Source of the DNA: Stichopus chloronotus | Taxonomy: Eukaryota > Echinodermata > Holothuroidea > Aspidochirotida > Stichopodidae | Assembly: GCA_021234535.1 (NCBI GenBank) | Contig: CM037843.1 | Span: forward strand, 264,021-328,020 | Length of the DNA: 64,000 nucleotides | Direction: 5' to 3' | Part shown: piece after piece, positions 1 to 10,518 of the stretch | Layout of the letters: every line of letters starts with the position of its first letter | How positions within the stretch are numbered: the first letter of the stretch is position 1 | Made by a program: the position numbers and the translations under genes | The notes under the pieces: generated by a model | Database searches by the model: none | What the model was told of the DNA's origin: nothing | What the model saw: only the letters and a program-made list of their open reading frames with translations

Positions 1-22
1 GGAAATTATTATGGCAGTTTTC

Positions 23-430
23 TTAGACAGTAAAAAACTTAAGCAGATTATCATAATGGAAAAAACGTTTGCTCTTGTTATCAAATGAAATTGTTTTCTC
101 AACATCCAACAGAAATAAAAACTTATAATGGAATTCCTCGATTGAAGGTATCGTGTCTTTTAATTTACATTGAAAAATATAATATTTAGCATGGAAAATT
201 AAGAAATTGTAAGGATGTTTAATCATTCTTTTGAAACCAAAAAATATATCTTCTTTTGTGAAAACGAAATTTCTCTTGAGGAATCATTCTTCAGTATCTA
301 AAAAGAAAGAAGAAACAATATGACAATTCCAAAACAAATGATCTAAAGTTTCCTCCTCCCTCTGACAAAACGAACAAAGAGGGTTATCCGTTAAATTCAT
401 CAGAAGTAAAAGTCTATTTGCACCAAGTAT
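23..430 (-). pseudogene. LINE ORF2 zinc-binding C-terminus (zf-RVT-like, copy 1)
   Basis: In the frame that follows the shift near 435, the minus strand reads LTDNPLCSFCQREEETLDHL then FWNCHIVSSFF, a CxxC-H-C motif like the zf-RVT domain at the end of plant and animal L1/Tx1 ORF2 proteins. After an in-frame TGA at about position 288 the frame continues as FGFKRMIKHPYNFLIFHAKY and YIFQCKLKDTIPS. That tail matches the copy 2 tail at 9910-10149 (DFLIFHLKYYVYECKRSERN). The protein end is at 23 and the 3' UTR runs out of the window. Confidence 0.75.
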
Positions 431-1286
431 TCGGTGAAGAAAACGAATTGAAAAACTTGTGTTTTAGCTTCTCTAACCGAATACCAAGGACACTGAAATA
501 TTTTTCCCAAACATTGTCCTCAAAGTTGAAAGAGGTGTTCCATTTTAAAACAGCCTTTGGCTTACTTATAGAATAAAGAATCGCCTTCTCGTAAATAAAC
601 TTAGAACTTCTAACAGAAAAGCAGAAATCATTATAAATACGTTCATTTAAGGAAATGATGGGATCGACTGTGTAACTAAAAGGAACTTTCCAGGTGGGAG
701 GGATAGACAAAATAATACCCCAATATAACGTGAAAGGACAATTGAAAAGATCAAACTTGTTAACAAAAGCATCATAGGAAATTGGAGAACCATCACAGTT
801 TAAAATATCCTTTACGTAACAAACGCCCTTTTCGAACATGAATCGGTAAAAAATGGTCCTATTATTTACTTTAATAAAAGAGTTATTCCAGATGAGTTGG
901 GTTTCGAAGTTACTAACGGGGGTGTGGTAAGAGACAGTAAACCAAGAGCGAACTACGTCTGACACAAAATTATTTTTAATTGTAGGTAGATCAGTAAAAT
1001 TACAATTACACCTGAAAAGAAGACTTTTTTCAAATGTACTAAGAGATTTATCAAAAAATATCTTCCAATGGCCTGGATTAGCGTTAATGTAACGGCGAAT
1101 CCAAGTACATGTAGGTCCTGCAATGAATTTATCAATATGGGTTACATTTATACCTCCAAATTTAAAGGGATTCACAAGAGTATCACGGCTAACCTTCTCT
1201 CTGCCATTGCTCCAAATGAAGTTAAAAATAACTTGGTTCAAACTCTTCATAAAGTGATCTGGAGGATTCGGGAGGACGAGGAACAA
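414..1286 (-). pseudogene. LINE ORF2 C-terminal connector region (copy 1)
   Basis: These 290 residues continue the RT frame after the TAG at 1296. The region has the post-RT connector of Tx1/L1 proteins, including FNFIWSNGREKVSRDTL, GGINVTHIDKFI, and the motif F.WNNSFIKVNN.T.FY..MFEKGV.YV.D. Each of these has a matching segment in copy 2 (7014-7222 and 9125-9763). The frame is lost near 430-440: the true continuation into the zinc-binding end is in another frame. There is no sign of a separate gene; this is the middle of a single broken ORF2. Confidence 0.8.
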
Positions 1287-1295
1287 AAAGACTAA

Positions 1296-2006
1296 CTATG
1301 AAAGGGCGAACGTCTTAAGAATGTTGTTCCTACCAACAAGAGTGAGATCCCTTGTAGACCATAGGTCAAGAGTCCGTTTAAGGCGTGATAACTTAGGGGG
1401 AAAACTAAGAGAGAAAAGGTCGGCACGATTTACGGTAAAAGTCACCCCAAGGGACTTAACAGGTCCAGTCGACCACTGGACACCAAAATCATTCACAAAA
1501 GCAGGTTTACTTGTAACGTAAGGTCCCAATGGAAACAAAATAGATTTATCCAAATTGACTTTCAAACCGGAAGCGATGTAAAAATCATTAAGAATGGAAA
1601 TGGCCCCTCTAAAAGAATCAACGCTCCCGTCTAAATAAAGATTTGTGTCATCAGCATACTGAGAAATTTTTACTTCCTTGTTACCAATATGAATACCATT
1701 AACAATATCACTGTTAATAAAAGTCCGGGCTAAAGTTTCAACACAAATTAAAAAAAGGTAAGGGCTAAGAGGGCACCCTTGCCTGACACCCCTAGATAAT
1801 TTGAAACTACCTGAAGAATAACTATTATTACACACAGAACTATAGGTATTATGGTGAAATATACTCACCCAACGTATAAAACTGTCGCCAAAATTGAAAG
1901 CTTTTAAAGCTTTGTGTAAGAAAAACCAATCAATTTTATCAAAAGCCTTCCCAAAATCTAAAAAGAAAAGAAAGCCAGGTTTTTTTATTATCGGAACAGT
2001 AGTCAA
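1296..2006 (-). pseudogene. LINE reverse transcriptase domain (copy 1)
   Basis: This 236-residue open stretch holds the core RT motifs of a Tx1-type LINE. They are LDFGKAFDKIDW (motif A, with the first catalytic Asp), GVRQGCPLSPYLF (motif B), SQYADDTNLYLDG (motif C, the catalytic Asp pair intact) and GLKVNLDKS. The reading frame really begins upstream, near 2055: the methionine near 2006 is only the first one after a frameshift. It ends at a single TAG at 1296-1298, after which the same frame continues at once (residues LVFLFLVLPNPPDHF). The stop is therefore probably one C-to-T change in a Gln codon. It would encode part of the cytoplasmic/nuclear ORF2 protein that copies LINE RNA at a nicked target. 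Confidence 0.85.
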
Positions 2007-2061
2007 TAAGGTCTAGTGTAAATCTAATGTTTTCCCCTATAAATCTTCCTCTCAAAAACCC

Positions 2062-2760
2062 AGTTATTATTATTATTATTATTGATTCCTTGCCAAAGGC
2101 TGGCAAGGAATCTATGCGATGGTGATGTCGTGTGGATGTATGTGTGTGTGTATGTATGTGTGTGTGTGACGCCTGCTTGTAAACACGATATCTCAAGAAG
2201 CGTAACTCTGAGTGATCTCATACTTGGCATGTAGATTGCCCTTATTGAGTAGATGATCCCTATTGTTTTTGGTGGATGTCAAAGGTCATTTGGGGTCACT
2301 AGAGGTCAAAAGGTAAATACCTTGAAAATTGCTTGTAAACACGATATCTCCAGAAGCGTAACTCTGAGTGATCTCATACTTGGCATGAAGGTTGCCCTTA
2401 TTGAGTAGATGATCCCTATTGTTTTTGGTGGAGGTCAAAGGTCATTTGGGGTCAACAGGGGTCAAATTGTGAAAACCATGTAAACACGATATATCAAGAA
2501 GAGAAGCTTGAGCAGATGTCATACGAAGTGGGTAGATGTATCTTATTGAGTACAAGAGTCACCAGAGGTCAAAAGGTAAATACCTTGAAAATTGCTTGTA
2601 AACACGATATCTCCAGAACGATAAATGTGAGAGATCTCATAGTTAGCGTGTGGATTGCCCATATCGAGTAGATGATCCCTATTTTTTTTTTGGCAGAGGT
2701 GAAAGGTCATTTGGGGTCATGGGAGGTCAAAATGTGAAGAACTTGAATCCACAATATTTA
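2062..2760 (+). repeat. AGGTCA array A (with 5' head)
   Basis: The element starts with a (TTA)n tract, then an 11-bp stem-loop (GATTCCTTGCC at 2084-2094, GGCAAGGAATC at 2102-2112), a TG/TATG-rich microsatellite (2135-2168) and about four decaying units. Each unit runs from 'TTGTAAACACGATATCTC.AGAAG' through 'GAGTAGATGATCCCTATTG' to a cluster of AGGTCA half-sites. One exact AGGTCAAAGGTCA lies at 2432-2444, and near-copies occur at about 2275 and 2695. The last unit fades at about 2760-2830 and no tail is seen. No protein is encoded. Confidence 0.85.
2084..2112. repeat. 5' stem-loop of the array element
   Basis: A perfect 11-bp inverted repeat with a 7-nt loop. The right arm, GGCAAGGAATC, reappears near the 3' tails of the same family (for example 4260-4270), so head and tail are also complementary to each other. 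The same head stem is found at 4307-4335. Confidence 0.75.
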
Positions 2761-2830
2761 AAGAACGGTCCTTCTAGTGACTTTTATACTTGTAATGTAG
2801 AATCCTCTTGTTGATTTGAGAACTTCTTTT

Positions 2831-3255
2831 AGAACATACCAACATAGTCTCTTCGATAACCATAAAGAAAAGATGAAGACAACATTAAATTTGGTATCAA
2901 AGATTATTACGTTAAACGTTATGCCACTGTCCTCGTGAGGACATGTGAGCATGCATGAATTGTAAATTGGAATTGATTAAATATACCACGAGTTATTAGC
3001 TTTATAAAAAGAACTAAATTACTGATCATTTGGATCAAATACTCTTGAGCGTGCATGAACTGTGATTGCTTAATTGAATGAATCAAATTGTAACTGACCC
3101 ACCTCTGTTCAAATTGGTCTCTGTTATCTGACATAATTTATCACAGTTGACTGCCAGTAGAAACCACAATGTCCAGAATAAATCATACAGTCTGTTGAGC
3201 TAGGTGCTCAATGGACTTAACCATTTACTGTATAAACAGTGTCTCTGTTTAGCCC
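2831..3255. other. Non-coding stretch, nothing recognised
   Basis: AT-rich sequence between array A and the MITE. The open frames here are short and resemble no known protein. A second blank stretch (3607-3950) lies on the other side of the MITE. Confidence 0.5.
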
Positions 3256-3606
3256 TTAAAGGGAAATAGGGCGTTTGTTTTACAGAAAACAACCATATTT
3301 TTAAAACCATTATTTGTGGACATAGAATGATAGATTATTCAAAATAACGAATTACAGTAACCTTATTTTCAAGGAATAAGATTCTCACAGATCAGAAATT
3401 TAGTTATTTGTTGCTCAACAATAATTTGTTCACCCAAACTTTTTAAAATTCAAATGGTGCATCCGTTACTCATCACATGCATAATGTTTTGAGGAGATGA
3501 AGCTTTGACAGATATTTATTGATGAGACTGAATGGTTTAACAATGGTTAAAGCGAATTTCTTTGTACGCCATGTTGGTGTATTCTAAACGCCCTATTTCA
3601 CTTTAC
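3256..3606. mobile_element. MITE-like foldback element
   Basis: An inverted repeat of 19 bp with one mismatch (arms 3258-3276 and 3586-3604, core GAAATAGGGCG) bounds about 350 bp of AT-rich sequence without coding capacity. The size and subterminal arms fit a non-autonomous DNA transposon. No clean target duplication was found, so the superfamily is not assigned. Confidence 0.5.
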
Positions 3607-3950
3607 AGTAGTTCAGGTAAACTTTAAACAAATGACTACTGTGTATCAAACCAGGGAAACTTGTAGTGTGTGTTGTGTCTTTAAGTAGACTAAAGGCAAA
3701 ATTGCAAGTCATGCTAGATTCTAGTTTAAGAGGGTTATCAGTTTTTGCTAATTTTCAAGGACCTCATAGCCACTGGGAAGGGCATCACGCCAAAAAATCA
3801 AATACGAAAGAGCTGCCGCCAATAGCTGTAACTCGACAAAATAAAGTGCTATAATTTTAGATTAAATAAACATGTTTACCTTTTTATCAAGTTATTAGAC
3901 ACGACAAAATATAATTTGTTCCCCTGCAGCATCATATCCGTTTGGGAGTT

Positions 3951-4305
3951 TCCTCATGTTTGTGTAGGTCAAAGGTTATTTGGGGTGACAAAAGGTCAAA
4001 ACCTTGTAGACATGATATTTTAAGGGTGATAAATGTGAGGGATCTTATACTTAGTTTGTGAATTGTTCATATTTAGCATGTTGATGGCCATATAGGGTAG
4101 GTGATCCCTATTGTTTTAAGTGGAGGTGAAAGGTCATTTTGGGCCACGAGATTTCAAAAGGTTTTGACCTTACTAAGATGGTATCTCAAGTAGGATAACT
4201 GTGTGGGATCTCATGCTTGTCATGTGGGCGATTCATGTTTGTTACAATATATATCATGAGGCAAGGAATCACTAAGCCTTTTGGCTTTCTAGTTATTATT
4301 ATTAT
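3951..4305 (+). repeat. AGGTCA array B with 3' tail
   Basis: Two to three worn units (AGGTCAAAGGT.A at 3968, AGGTGAAAGGTCA at 4124) end in the family tail at 4260-4290: GGCAAGGAATCACTAAG followed by the hairpin AAGCC-TTTT-GGCTT and TTTCTAG. The tail is joined by a short (TTA)n directly to the head stem of the next copy at 4307. Two members therefore stand head-to-tail. Confidence 0.8.
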
Positions 4306-4352
4306 TGATTCCTTGCCGAAGGCAGGCAAGGAATCTATGCGCTGGTGATGTC

Positions 4353-4386
<34 letters not shown>

Positions 4387-4937
4387 ATGTATGTGACGCT
4401 TTGCTTGTAAACACGATATCTCAAGAAGAGTAACTCTGAGGGATTTCATACTTGGCACGTGGAATGCCCATATGATGTAAAAGGTCCCTATTGTTTTTCG
4501 GTCAAAGTCAAAGGTCATTTGAGGTCACCAGAGGTCAGAATGTGAAAACCTTGTAAACACAATATCTCCAGAACGGTAACTGTGACTGATGTCACACCTG
4601 GTGTGTGGGTTGGTCACATTGAGTAGATGGTCCCTATTGTTTTTGGTCAAGGTCAAAGGTCATTTGAGGTCACCAGGGGTCAAACTGTAAAAACCTTGTA
4701 AACACGATATCTCCAGAAGGATAACTGTGACTGATGTCATACTTGGTCTGTGGGTTGGTCATATTGAGTAGATGATCCCTATTGTTTTTTGGTCGAGGTC
4801 AAAGGTCATTTGAGGTCACCAGAGATCAAACTGTAAAAACCTTGTAAACACGATATCTCCAGAAAGGTAACTGTGACTGATGCCATACGTGGTGTGTAGG
4901 TTAGTCACACTGAGTAGATGATCCCTATTGTTTTTGT
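4306..4937 (+). repeat. AGGTCA array B' (5' head plus four units)
   Basis: The head stem-loop is at 4307-4335, followed by (TG)n/(TATG)n at 4350-4395 and then units spaced about 146 bp apart. Exact AGGTCAAAGGTCA occurs at 4650-4662 and 4796-4808, and a one-base variant at about 4504. The array breaks off in mid-unit after 'CTATTGTTTTTG' where LINE copy 2 begins, so the 3' tail is missing. Confidence 0.85.
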
Positions 4938-5200
4938 CTTTTCGTCTTTAATTTACAACTTGATAAAACAGGGGGAAATCCCAGAAAGAATTTAAAGGCA
5001 AGGGATGCTGGTTTAGATTTAATGACCACTTACGACTTAACGGACATTTGCAGGGGAAAAAATCCTTTTACAAAAGATTATACTTGGAGTTCTAACGTTA
5101 CATCTGGAATACACTGCAGACTCGACTATTTTCTTACCTCTTATTAATTTCACACCTGGCATTCAGTCAGACCACTCGGTGGTTTTTTAAACCTTTCTAC
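4938..5200 (+). pseudogene. LINE endonuclease domain, C-terminal part
   Basis: The frame reads FNLQLDKTGGNPRKN, then LDLMTTYDLTDICRGKNPFT and YTWSS...CRLDYFL. These are the late motifs of the APE-type endonuclease: the DFN loop, the DxWR-like block, and the YTW and RIDYFL strands. The frame breaks after DYFLTSY, and the SDHS box (QSDHSVV in another frame, about 5165-5180) follows. The first half of the domain, with its catalytic Glu, is absent because the copy is truncated. In an intact LINE this enzyme nicks target DNA to prime reverse transcription. Confidence 0.75.
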
Positions 5201-5207
5201 ATATCCG

Positions 5208-5963
5208 GTGAAAAGAGGACCTGGATTTTGGAAGATCAACAACAATCTCTTAAGTGACCTAAACTATATTGCCCTCATTAACGATCTAATTCGTAATGAA
5301 TTAATGAAGAATAATTTAAGCAATCCATCAGTTAGATGGGAATTGATAAAGTGTAATATTCGTAATAGTACTATGAAATATTCAAAAGACAGAGCAAGGG
5401 AGAGGAGGGGTAAGGAACAGGGACTTACTAACAGAATTGCACAGCTTGAGCAAGATTTGTATAACGAAAAAATCTTCTGAAAACAGAGATAAGCTAAGGA
5501 CAGCTCAAAATGAGCTTTTATATTATTACAGTTATAAATTACAAGGTACCATCATAACGTCCAAAGCAAGGTGGGTCGAAGAGGGCGAAAAGAGTGCAAG
5601 ATATTTCCTAAATTTAGAAGAAAAAAAAACAATGCAGTGAATGTGATCCGTATGTTAGACTGAGCTGTGGTGACGTTGTAATCACTAATGATGGGATCCT
5701 TAAGGAAATCAGGAATTATTATCACACACTCTATAGTTCTGAGCCTGTATTAACCCCGAACCTTTTTTCCATCGGATTCCATGACAAAAGTGCTTACACT
5801 GCTGATCTAGTATCTTGTGAAGGGGCGCTGACCCTCGATGAATGTTATCAAGCTCTTACTTCTATGAAAAATGACAGGTCTCCTGGTTCTGATGGTCTCT
5901 CTGTTAACTTTTATAAAACGTTTTGGCCTATGTTAGGAAATGTTGTCGTAGATTCCTTACATT
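5208..5963 (+). pseudogene. LINE linker and RT N-terminal region
   Basis: The linker between endonuclease and RT starts with RGPGFWKINNNLL, a block typical of L1/Tx1 proteins, and continues with a charged helical stretch (about 5340-5470). After a frameshift at about 5470 it reads SKARWVEEGEKSARYFLNLE. Another shift near 5640 leads into RT: LTLDECYQALTSMKNDRSPG, SDGLSVNFYKTFW. At least three frames are needed to follow one protein, so this is an inactive remnant. Confidence 0.75.
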
Positions 5964-6915
5964 ATGGCTATAACAATGGTGAGCTCTCATCTGAGGCAGA
6001 CTACTGGCATCGTGACTTTACTCTTAGAACCAAATAAGGACTCTACTCTGTTACAAAATTACAGGCCAATCACGCTGCTGAATACTGATTACAAAATTGG
6101 TGCAAAAGCCATAGCGTCAGGGTTGAAGTCTGTCATTCAGCACTTGATCGGATGTCATCAAACTCGTCTCTTAAAAAACAGATTCATTGGCGAAAACATA
6201 AGAATTCTTTTAGATTTAATTGATTATTCCAATTATTATGAAGAACCTGGCTTTATCTTCCTGATTGACTTTGAAGAAGCCTTTGATAAAATTGAATGGG
6301 CTTTGATTCATAGAACTCTGCCTTACTTTTACTTTGGATTAAGTTTTAAAACGTGGATTAAGGTTTTTTATCGTAACAGCAGTACCTGTATTTGTAATAA
6401 TGGTTACACAACTGGTTTTTTTTTTGCTTTGCAAAGAGGAGTCCGTCAAGGCTGCCCCCTCAGGCCGTATCTGTTTATTCTAGTTGCTGAGATGTTGGCG
6501 TTAAATATCCAAGGAAATTACAACATTAGGGGTATTAATATAAGTAATCATGAAGTAAAAGTAATGCAATACGCTGACGATACCACCATATTTCTCAATG
6601 GAAGTAGGAACTCCATTGTTGAGACCATCAGTGTCTTTACTAATTTAAAAGGCAGCTTCTGGTTTATCTATCAATCTGACAAAATCCAACTTATTTCCTT
6701 TAGGACCCTTTGTTACTTCTATTCCTTTTGCGATGCATGATTTAAATATTAGTATTACACATGGACCGGTTCAAATTCTTGGCATTTTTTCCTTCAATGA
6801 TAACAAAGATTTATTTTCCCTGAACTACATGCATAAACTTTCCAGACTTAAAAGCTATGTAAGATCATGGTCCTCGAGGGACTTGAGACACCGATTGGGC
6901 GCAACGTTATCGTAA
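5964..6915 (+). pseudogene. LINE reverse transcriptase core (copy 2)
   Basis: The RT palm contains NYRPITLLNTDYKI, RFIGENIRILLDLIDY, IDFEEAFDKIEW (motif A), GVRQGCPLRPYLF (motif B) and MQYADDTTIFLNG (motif C, catalytic Asp pair intact). A frameshift at about 6640 precedes the segment at 6733-6915, which has GPVQILGIFSFNDNKDLFSL and RLKSYVRSWSSRDL, the thumb region. It aligns motif by motif with copy 1 (1296-2006). Divergence between the two copies is obvious by eye but was not measured. Confidence 0.85.
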
Positions 6916-7013
6916 AAACATTTGCACTCTCTCAGCTTGCGTACTTATTCTAGGTCATACCAAATCCGCCCAATTATTTTACAAAGGAACTTAAGCAGGT
7001 TATTTTTAATTTC

Positions 7014-7222
7014 ATGTGGAACGGAAATCCTGATAAAATGAAACGTTCAGTTACAATTAATACAGTTCAGAATGGTAGTCTCAAAGTCACTCATGTTCCC
7101 AGTTTTATTAACAGCCTTAAGAGTACGTGGATTAAACGTTATTGTAAAGATTGTAATGGTGTGTGGAAATTATTTTTTGATTCATACCTTCAGCCATTTG
7201 GGAAAGAATTTATCTTCCGTTG
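7014..7222 (+). pseudogene. LINE connector region, part before the insertion
   Basis: This encodes FNFMWNGNPDKMKRSVTINT, SLKVTHVPSFINSLKSTW and LFFDSYLQPFGKEFIFRC, matching copy 1 (FNFIWSNGREK; FFDKSLSTFEKSLLFRC). The open frame running on beyond 7222 reads into the inserted element and is not LINE protein. Confidence 0.75.
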
Positions 7223-9124
7223 CAGTGGCGTACCCAGAAATTTGTGGAGGGGGAGGCCGTAGCCTCTTCCGGAATTACTGCAATTGAAAGATCCGAGCGT
7301 AGCGCCACGATCGGATGGCGCGGAGCGTGCAAGAAAGTTCTTGCTAAGGGGTCGGGGGATGCTTCCCCTGGAAAATTGTGAAATCTGCAGATCTCCTGCA
7401 ATCCGGAGCATTTAAGAAGACCTTAAAAGACCTTCCAAGGGGAGGGGGTGCAAACTCGTGAAGACTATCTAAGCGGAGGGCCACCATCGGTTGGCGCGGA
7501 GCGTACAAGAAAATTTTGGGTTTTACAAACCACCAGATGGCCGGAAATAGCCTTTCCCAAGTTTTTTCAGCTGCATGAACCCAGCCTTGAGATATAAATC
7601 TCATGTCTACAATTTCTTAATTACTGAGAAAATAATTAGTCTGTGAAAAATGAAGCAATGCCGAGATGAGCGTTCAAAGAAACGTTTGGCTCTACAAACC
7701 ACTCAGATAGATGAAAACTCCCTTCCTGGGTGTTTAACATGCAGACATACATGCTCCCAACCTTGCATTCCACCCCTGCCTTGGTAGGCCTGCCACATAA
7801 ATTGAGGGAATTACTATTTAGCGATATCGCGGGGAAAAAAGCGAAAATGAGATCAAGCAGGGTCGCCCTGTTCGCCCTACTTTCCATGGCTATGCCTATG
7901 CTCCTGGGTATTTGTGGCGAAGTCCTAAAAAAAAAAACCACAATATGGCCAGGGGGGGGGGGGGGCGATCTCCTCCATCGCCCCTCCTTGGCTACCCGCC
8001 TGAGTAGACACTTTGGTAGTCGTGGCGGTTTGAACAGGGCTTAAAATGCACCGACTGCACCCGACTACAATTGAACATATTTAATCGGGCCCGGCGACGG
8101 CTTACGACACAACTGAACTCTAGTCGTGGAACCGGTCACACCGCCACGACCACAGCAGACGCGGTGGGTTGTCGCCGTCGTGTCGAAGCTTGTCGTGGCA
8201 GTGTGTCCCGGGCTTTTTATTGTATCTAGTTCAATGATATTCACAACCACAATGACATAACCATGCATGTGCGTTTTTTAGCTTATTATCTCATCTCCCC
8301 ACATAGTATATGTATCTACTGAAGATATATTGTGGTCAGTTTGGGTATGTATACATTTTATGACATAAGTGGAGAGGTTTTATCTTCCTGCTAAAAGTGA
8401 ACGATATGTCAAGGTAAAAAATATTTCATAGCTGACCCTTCAAACGCATGGTTGGAAAAATTTGACCTCCCTCAACTTGGGGTGGGTCGTTCGAACGCTC
8501 CGACCCCCCTGGCTACGGGCCTGTATTCCCTCTGTATTACCTGTATGCATATAGGCATATAGTAGGCCTATATACTAATCATGTCAATTCCCGCTTATTT
8601 CTGATATTTTCAGCAAGATATGCAGTATTTAAAGAAAATGGGGAATGTGAGGGGGGGGGGGCATGGCCCAATGCCCACTGTAAAGTGCTCATAGCGTTGC
8701 CTTTATTTATTGGTCTTCGCGTGCGTTCTTGCGTGTGTGCGTGCGTGCGTGCATGTGTGAGTGCGAATATGTGCGCGTGAGTTTTGATTGTTTAAAAGTT
8801 GTTTTCGTCGGAATTCTGTCAGTTGCAAGTTGGCAGTCAGTGTTACGTGTTGTAGTCTCGGAGATCTAAGATTTTGTGTTATTATGATTTTTAATGATTT
8901 TAATCTTTATAGTTGTTTATTATCAATCCGTCCGACAGTCTCTTCTTTCATTTGATTTTCTTTGTTTTTATTTGTTCCAGTCACCAGATAATCAGATCGT
9001 GTGATTATAAGACAACTTAACGAATAAATGATCCCGATCAAGAGACATATGCGTTGAACAAATCTTTGTGTCCCGCGTGACTCAGTAGATTTACACCCCC
9101 CCCCCCCCCCCGTGTAAGCTAGTG
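7223..9124. mobile_element. hAT-like non-autonomous element inside the LINE
   Basis: The 1902-bp insertion is flanked by a perfect 8-bp duplication, TTCCGTTG (7215-7222 and 9125-9132), the length typical of hAT transposons. Its ends, CAGTGGCGTAC and (reverse complement of the right end) CACTAGCTTAC, agree at 8 of 11 positions and begin with CA. No transposase is recognisable. The first 1.3 kb is homologous to the element at 10519-11784, including an internal right end (TGGCTACGGGCCTG, 8509-8522). The last 600 bp is different: a (GTGC)n tract near 8720-8760, then a C15 tract. The insertion may thus be composite. Short open frames within it are not genes. Confidence 0.7.
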
Positions 9125-10149
9125 TTCCGTTGCAATTATAAAAGTAATGATGTAGATCATATTAAGAATACGTTCATCAAGGAAGTTGTTCAGGCATGGA
9201 GTAACATTATCTTTACTGTGCCACATGAAAAGTATGGCTCACAAATCATTTGGAACAATTCTTTTATTCGTATTAATGGTGGCACTGTCTTTTATAAACA
9301 GCTCTTTCAGAAAAATGTTACTTACGTTAGTGATTTTTTTTTTCACCAAAATAATGTACCGATAACTGTTGAACAATTTAAGCATACATTTCAAACGGGT
9401 TTATTTCCATTTACTTTGTATTGGGGATACATTTTAGCTGTCCCTCAAGCATGGAAGAGATCTAGTTGTGTTAGAATGGACGACTTTGATCCCCACAATG
9501 ATTTCTTTAATAGAGCACTTAACTCTATCTCCGTAAGTAAGTTTACCTATTATCACCAGTTAAGTCGTGTATCTGCTACACCTACATCGAGAAAAAAGTG
9601 GCAGAATAATTTAATTACTTTTACAGACAAGGGATGGCGTAAGATTTTCACCAGGCCAGTTAATACAGTGTTTGAAGTCAAGCTTCAATATTTCCATGCA
9701 GTTCCAATTCCTACACAGATTAATTGCCACAAACAAACTTTTAAAATCTATGGGAAAATGTGAGTCTGATCTCTGCTCCTTTTGCCTTATCGAAACAGAA
9801 AGCTTGGAACATTTATTTTGGGAATGCAGTATAGTTGCTAATTTTATTTTAGACATCGAATGGCGTTTCTTAAGGAAACAGTGCTTCTTCTCAAAAACTG
9901 ATATATTCTTTGGTTATAGTAAAGGACCTAGCCACATACGACTTTTTAATTTTTCATTTGAAGTATTATGTTTACGAGTGTAAAAGAAGTGAACGCAATC
10001 CAAGCGTTAACGATTTCTTCTTCAAATTCAAATTTGCCTTAAGCAGAGAACGATACAACAATCTGAGAATTAAAAAACATGCGAACCGTAAAGTAAAATA
10101 TATTGAATTAGAGTCTGCCTTTGCTGCTTGTCCGGATTTATTCTGCTAG
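9125..10149 (+). pseudogene. LINE connector and zinc-binding C-terminus (copy 2)
   Basis: The LINE resumes with FRCNYKSNDVDHIKNTFIKE and IIWNNSFIRINGGTVFYKQL. After a shift near 9700 it gives IATNKLLKSMGKCESDLCSF, followed by a CxxC...H..W.C motif (CSFC...EHLFWEC). After another shift near 9950 it ends with YDFLIFHLKYYVYECKRSER and a TAG at 10147. The order matches copy 1, so these three open stretches are one protein end. Confidence 0.8.
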
Positions 10150-10518
10150 AATGTTTTATTACTCGTTTGTTGAGAGTAGACTTGTTTCTCTTAATGCATT
10201 ATGACATTTCTGCAAACAGTATTCCTATACTTGACTTCACTGCTTCAAAAACCATAATCACAGTAATATGTGAAGGCCTACTACATATACTCTTTACATC
10301 ATTGAATTGTCTCATTCAGAATTATTGAATAATTTAAGCTTAAAAGTCTACCATGTTTGTAAATAATGTATATATGACAAAAATACTATTTGTAATTTCA
10401 ATATACGGAGGAAAAATATTATTATTATTATTCTTACGTACACCTTATCCTTAGGGTGGTCGCCACTGTGACGCCGGTCGTTCCTCACACCAGCACTGGC
10501 TCTCGCTAACAGATAAGG

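Larger units (their letters stand above)
1..2061 (-). mobile_element. Tx1-type (L1 group) LINE, 5'-truncated copy 1
   Basis: The minus strand encodes the reverse transcriptase and C-terminal part of an L1/Tx1-type non-LTR retrotransposon. It starts at about 2061 within the finger/palm part of RT (motif TGFLRGRFIGENIR) and runs off the left edge of the window, so its 3' end is not visible. Reading downward come RT with an intact YADD, a connector domain and a CxxC...H...C zinc motif. The upstream endonuclease is missing, as expected of 5' truncation during target-primed reverse transcription. The copy has one in-frame stop, one frameshift and a further stop, so it is dead but fairly young. The start abuts a (TTA)n tract and the head of an AGGTCA-array element. 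Copy 2 at 4938-10434 is clearly related. Confidence 0.88.
4938..10434 (+). mobile_element. Tx1-type LINE copy 2, split by a hAT-like insertion
   Basis: A longer relative of copy 1. It starts inside the apurinic-endonuclease domain (FNLQLDKTGGN, at the GDFN motif) and runs through RT, connector and zinc domain to a stop at 10147-10149. A 3' UTR of about 285 bp follows, ending in an (ATT)n tract at 10418-10434, a plausible LINE tail. Several frameshifts break ORF2. At 7222/9125 the coding sequence is interrupted by a 1.9-kb insertion with a perfect 8-bp duplication. Removing the insertion and one duplicate restores the local reading frame (FIFRC then NYKSNDV), so the LINE was in place first. 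Confidence 0.88.

Noticed and set aside
7730..8044. 104-codon and similar frames inside the hAT-like insertions (also 10968-11306 and 11176-11487)
   Set aside because: The two homologous copies are non-coding and their frames are not conserved relative to each other.
8500..8525. Right end of the insertion in the LINE placed at 8522
   Set aside because: The TGGCTACGGGCCTG end is real, but the LINE sequence resumes only at 9125 with a perfect 8-bp duplication, so 8522 is internal to the inserted DNA.
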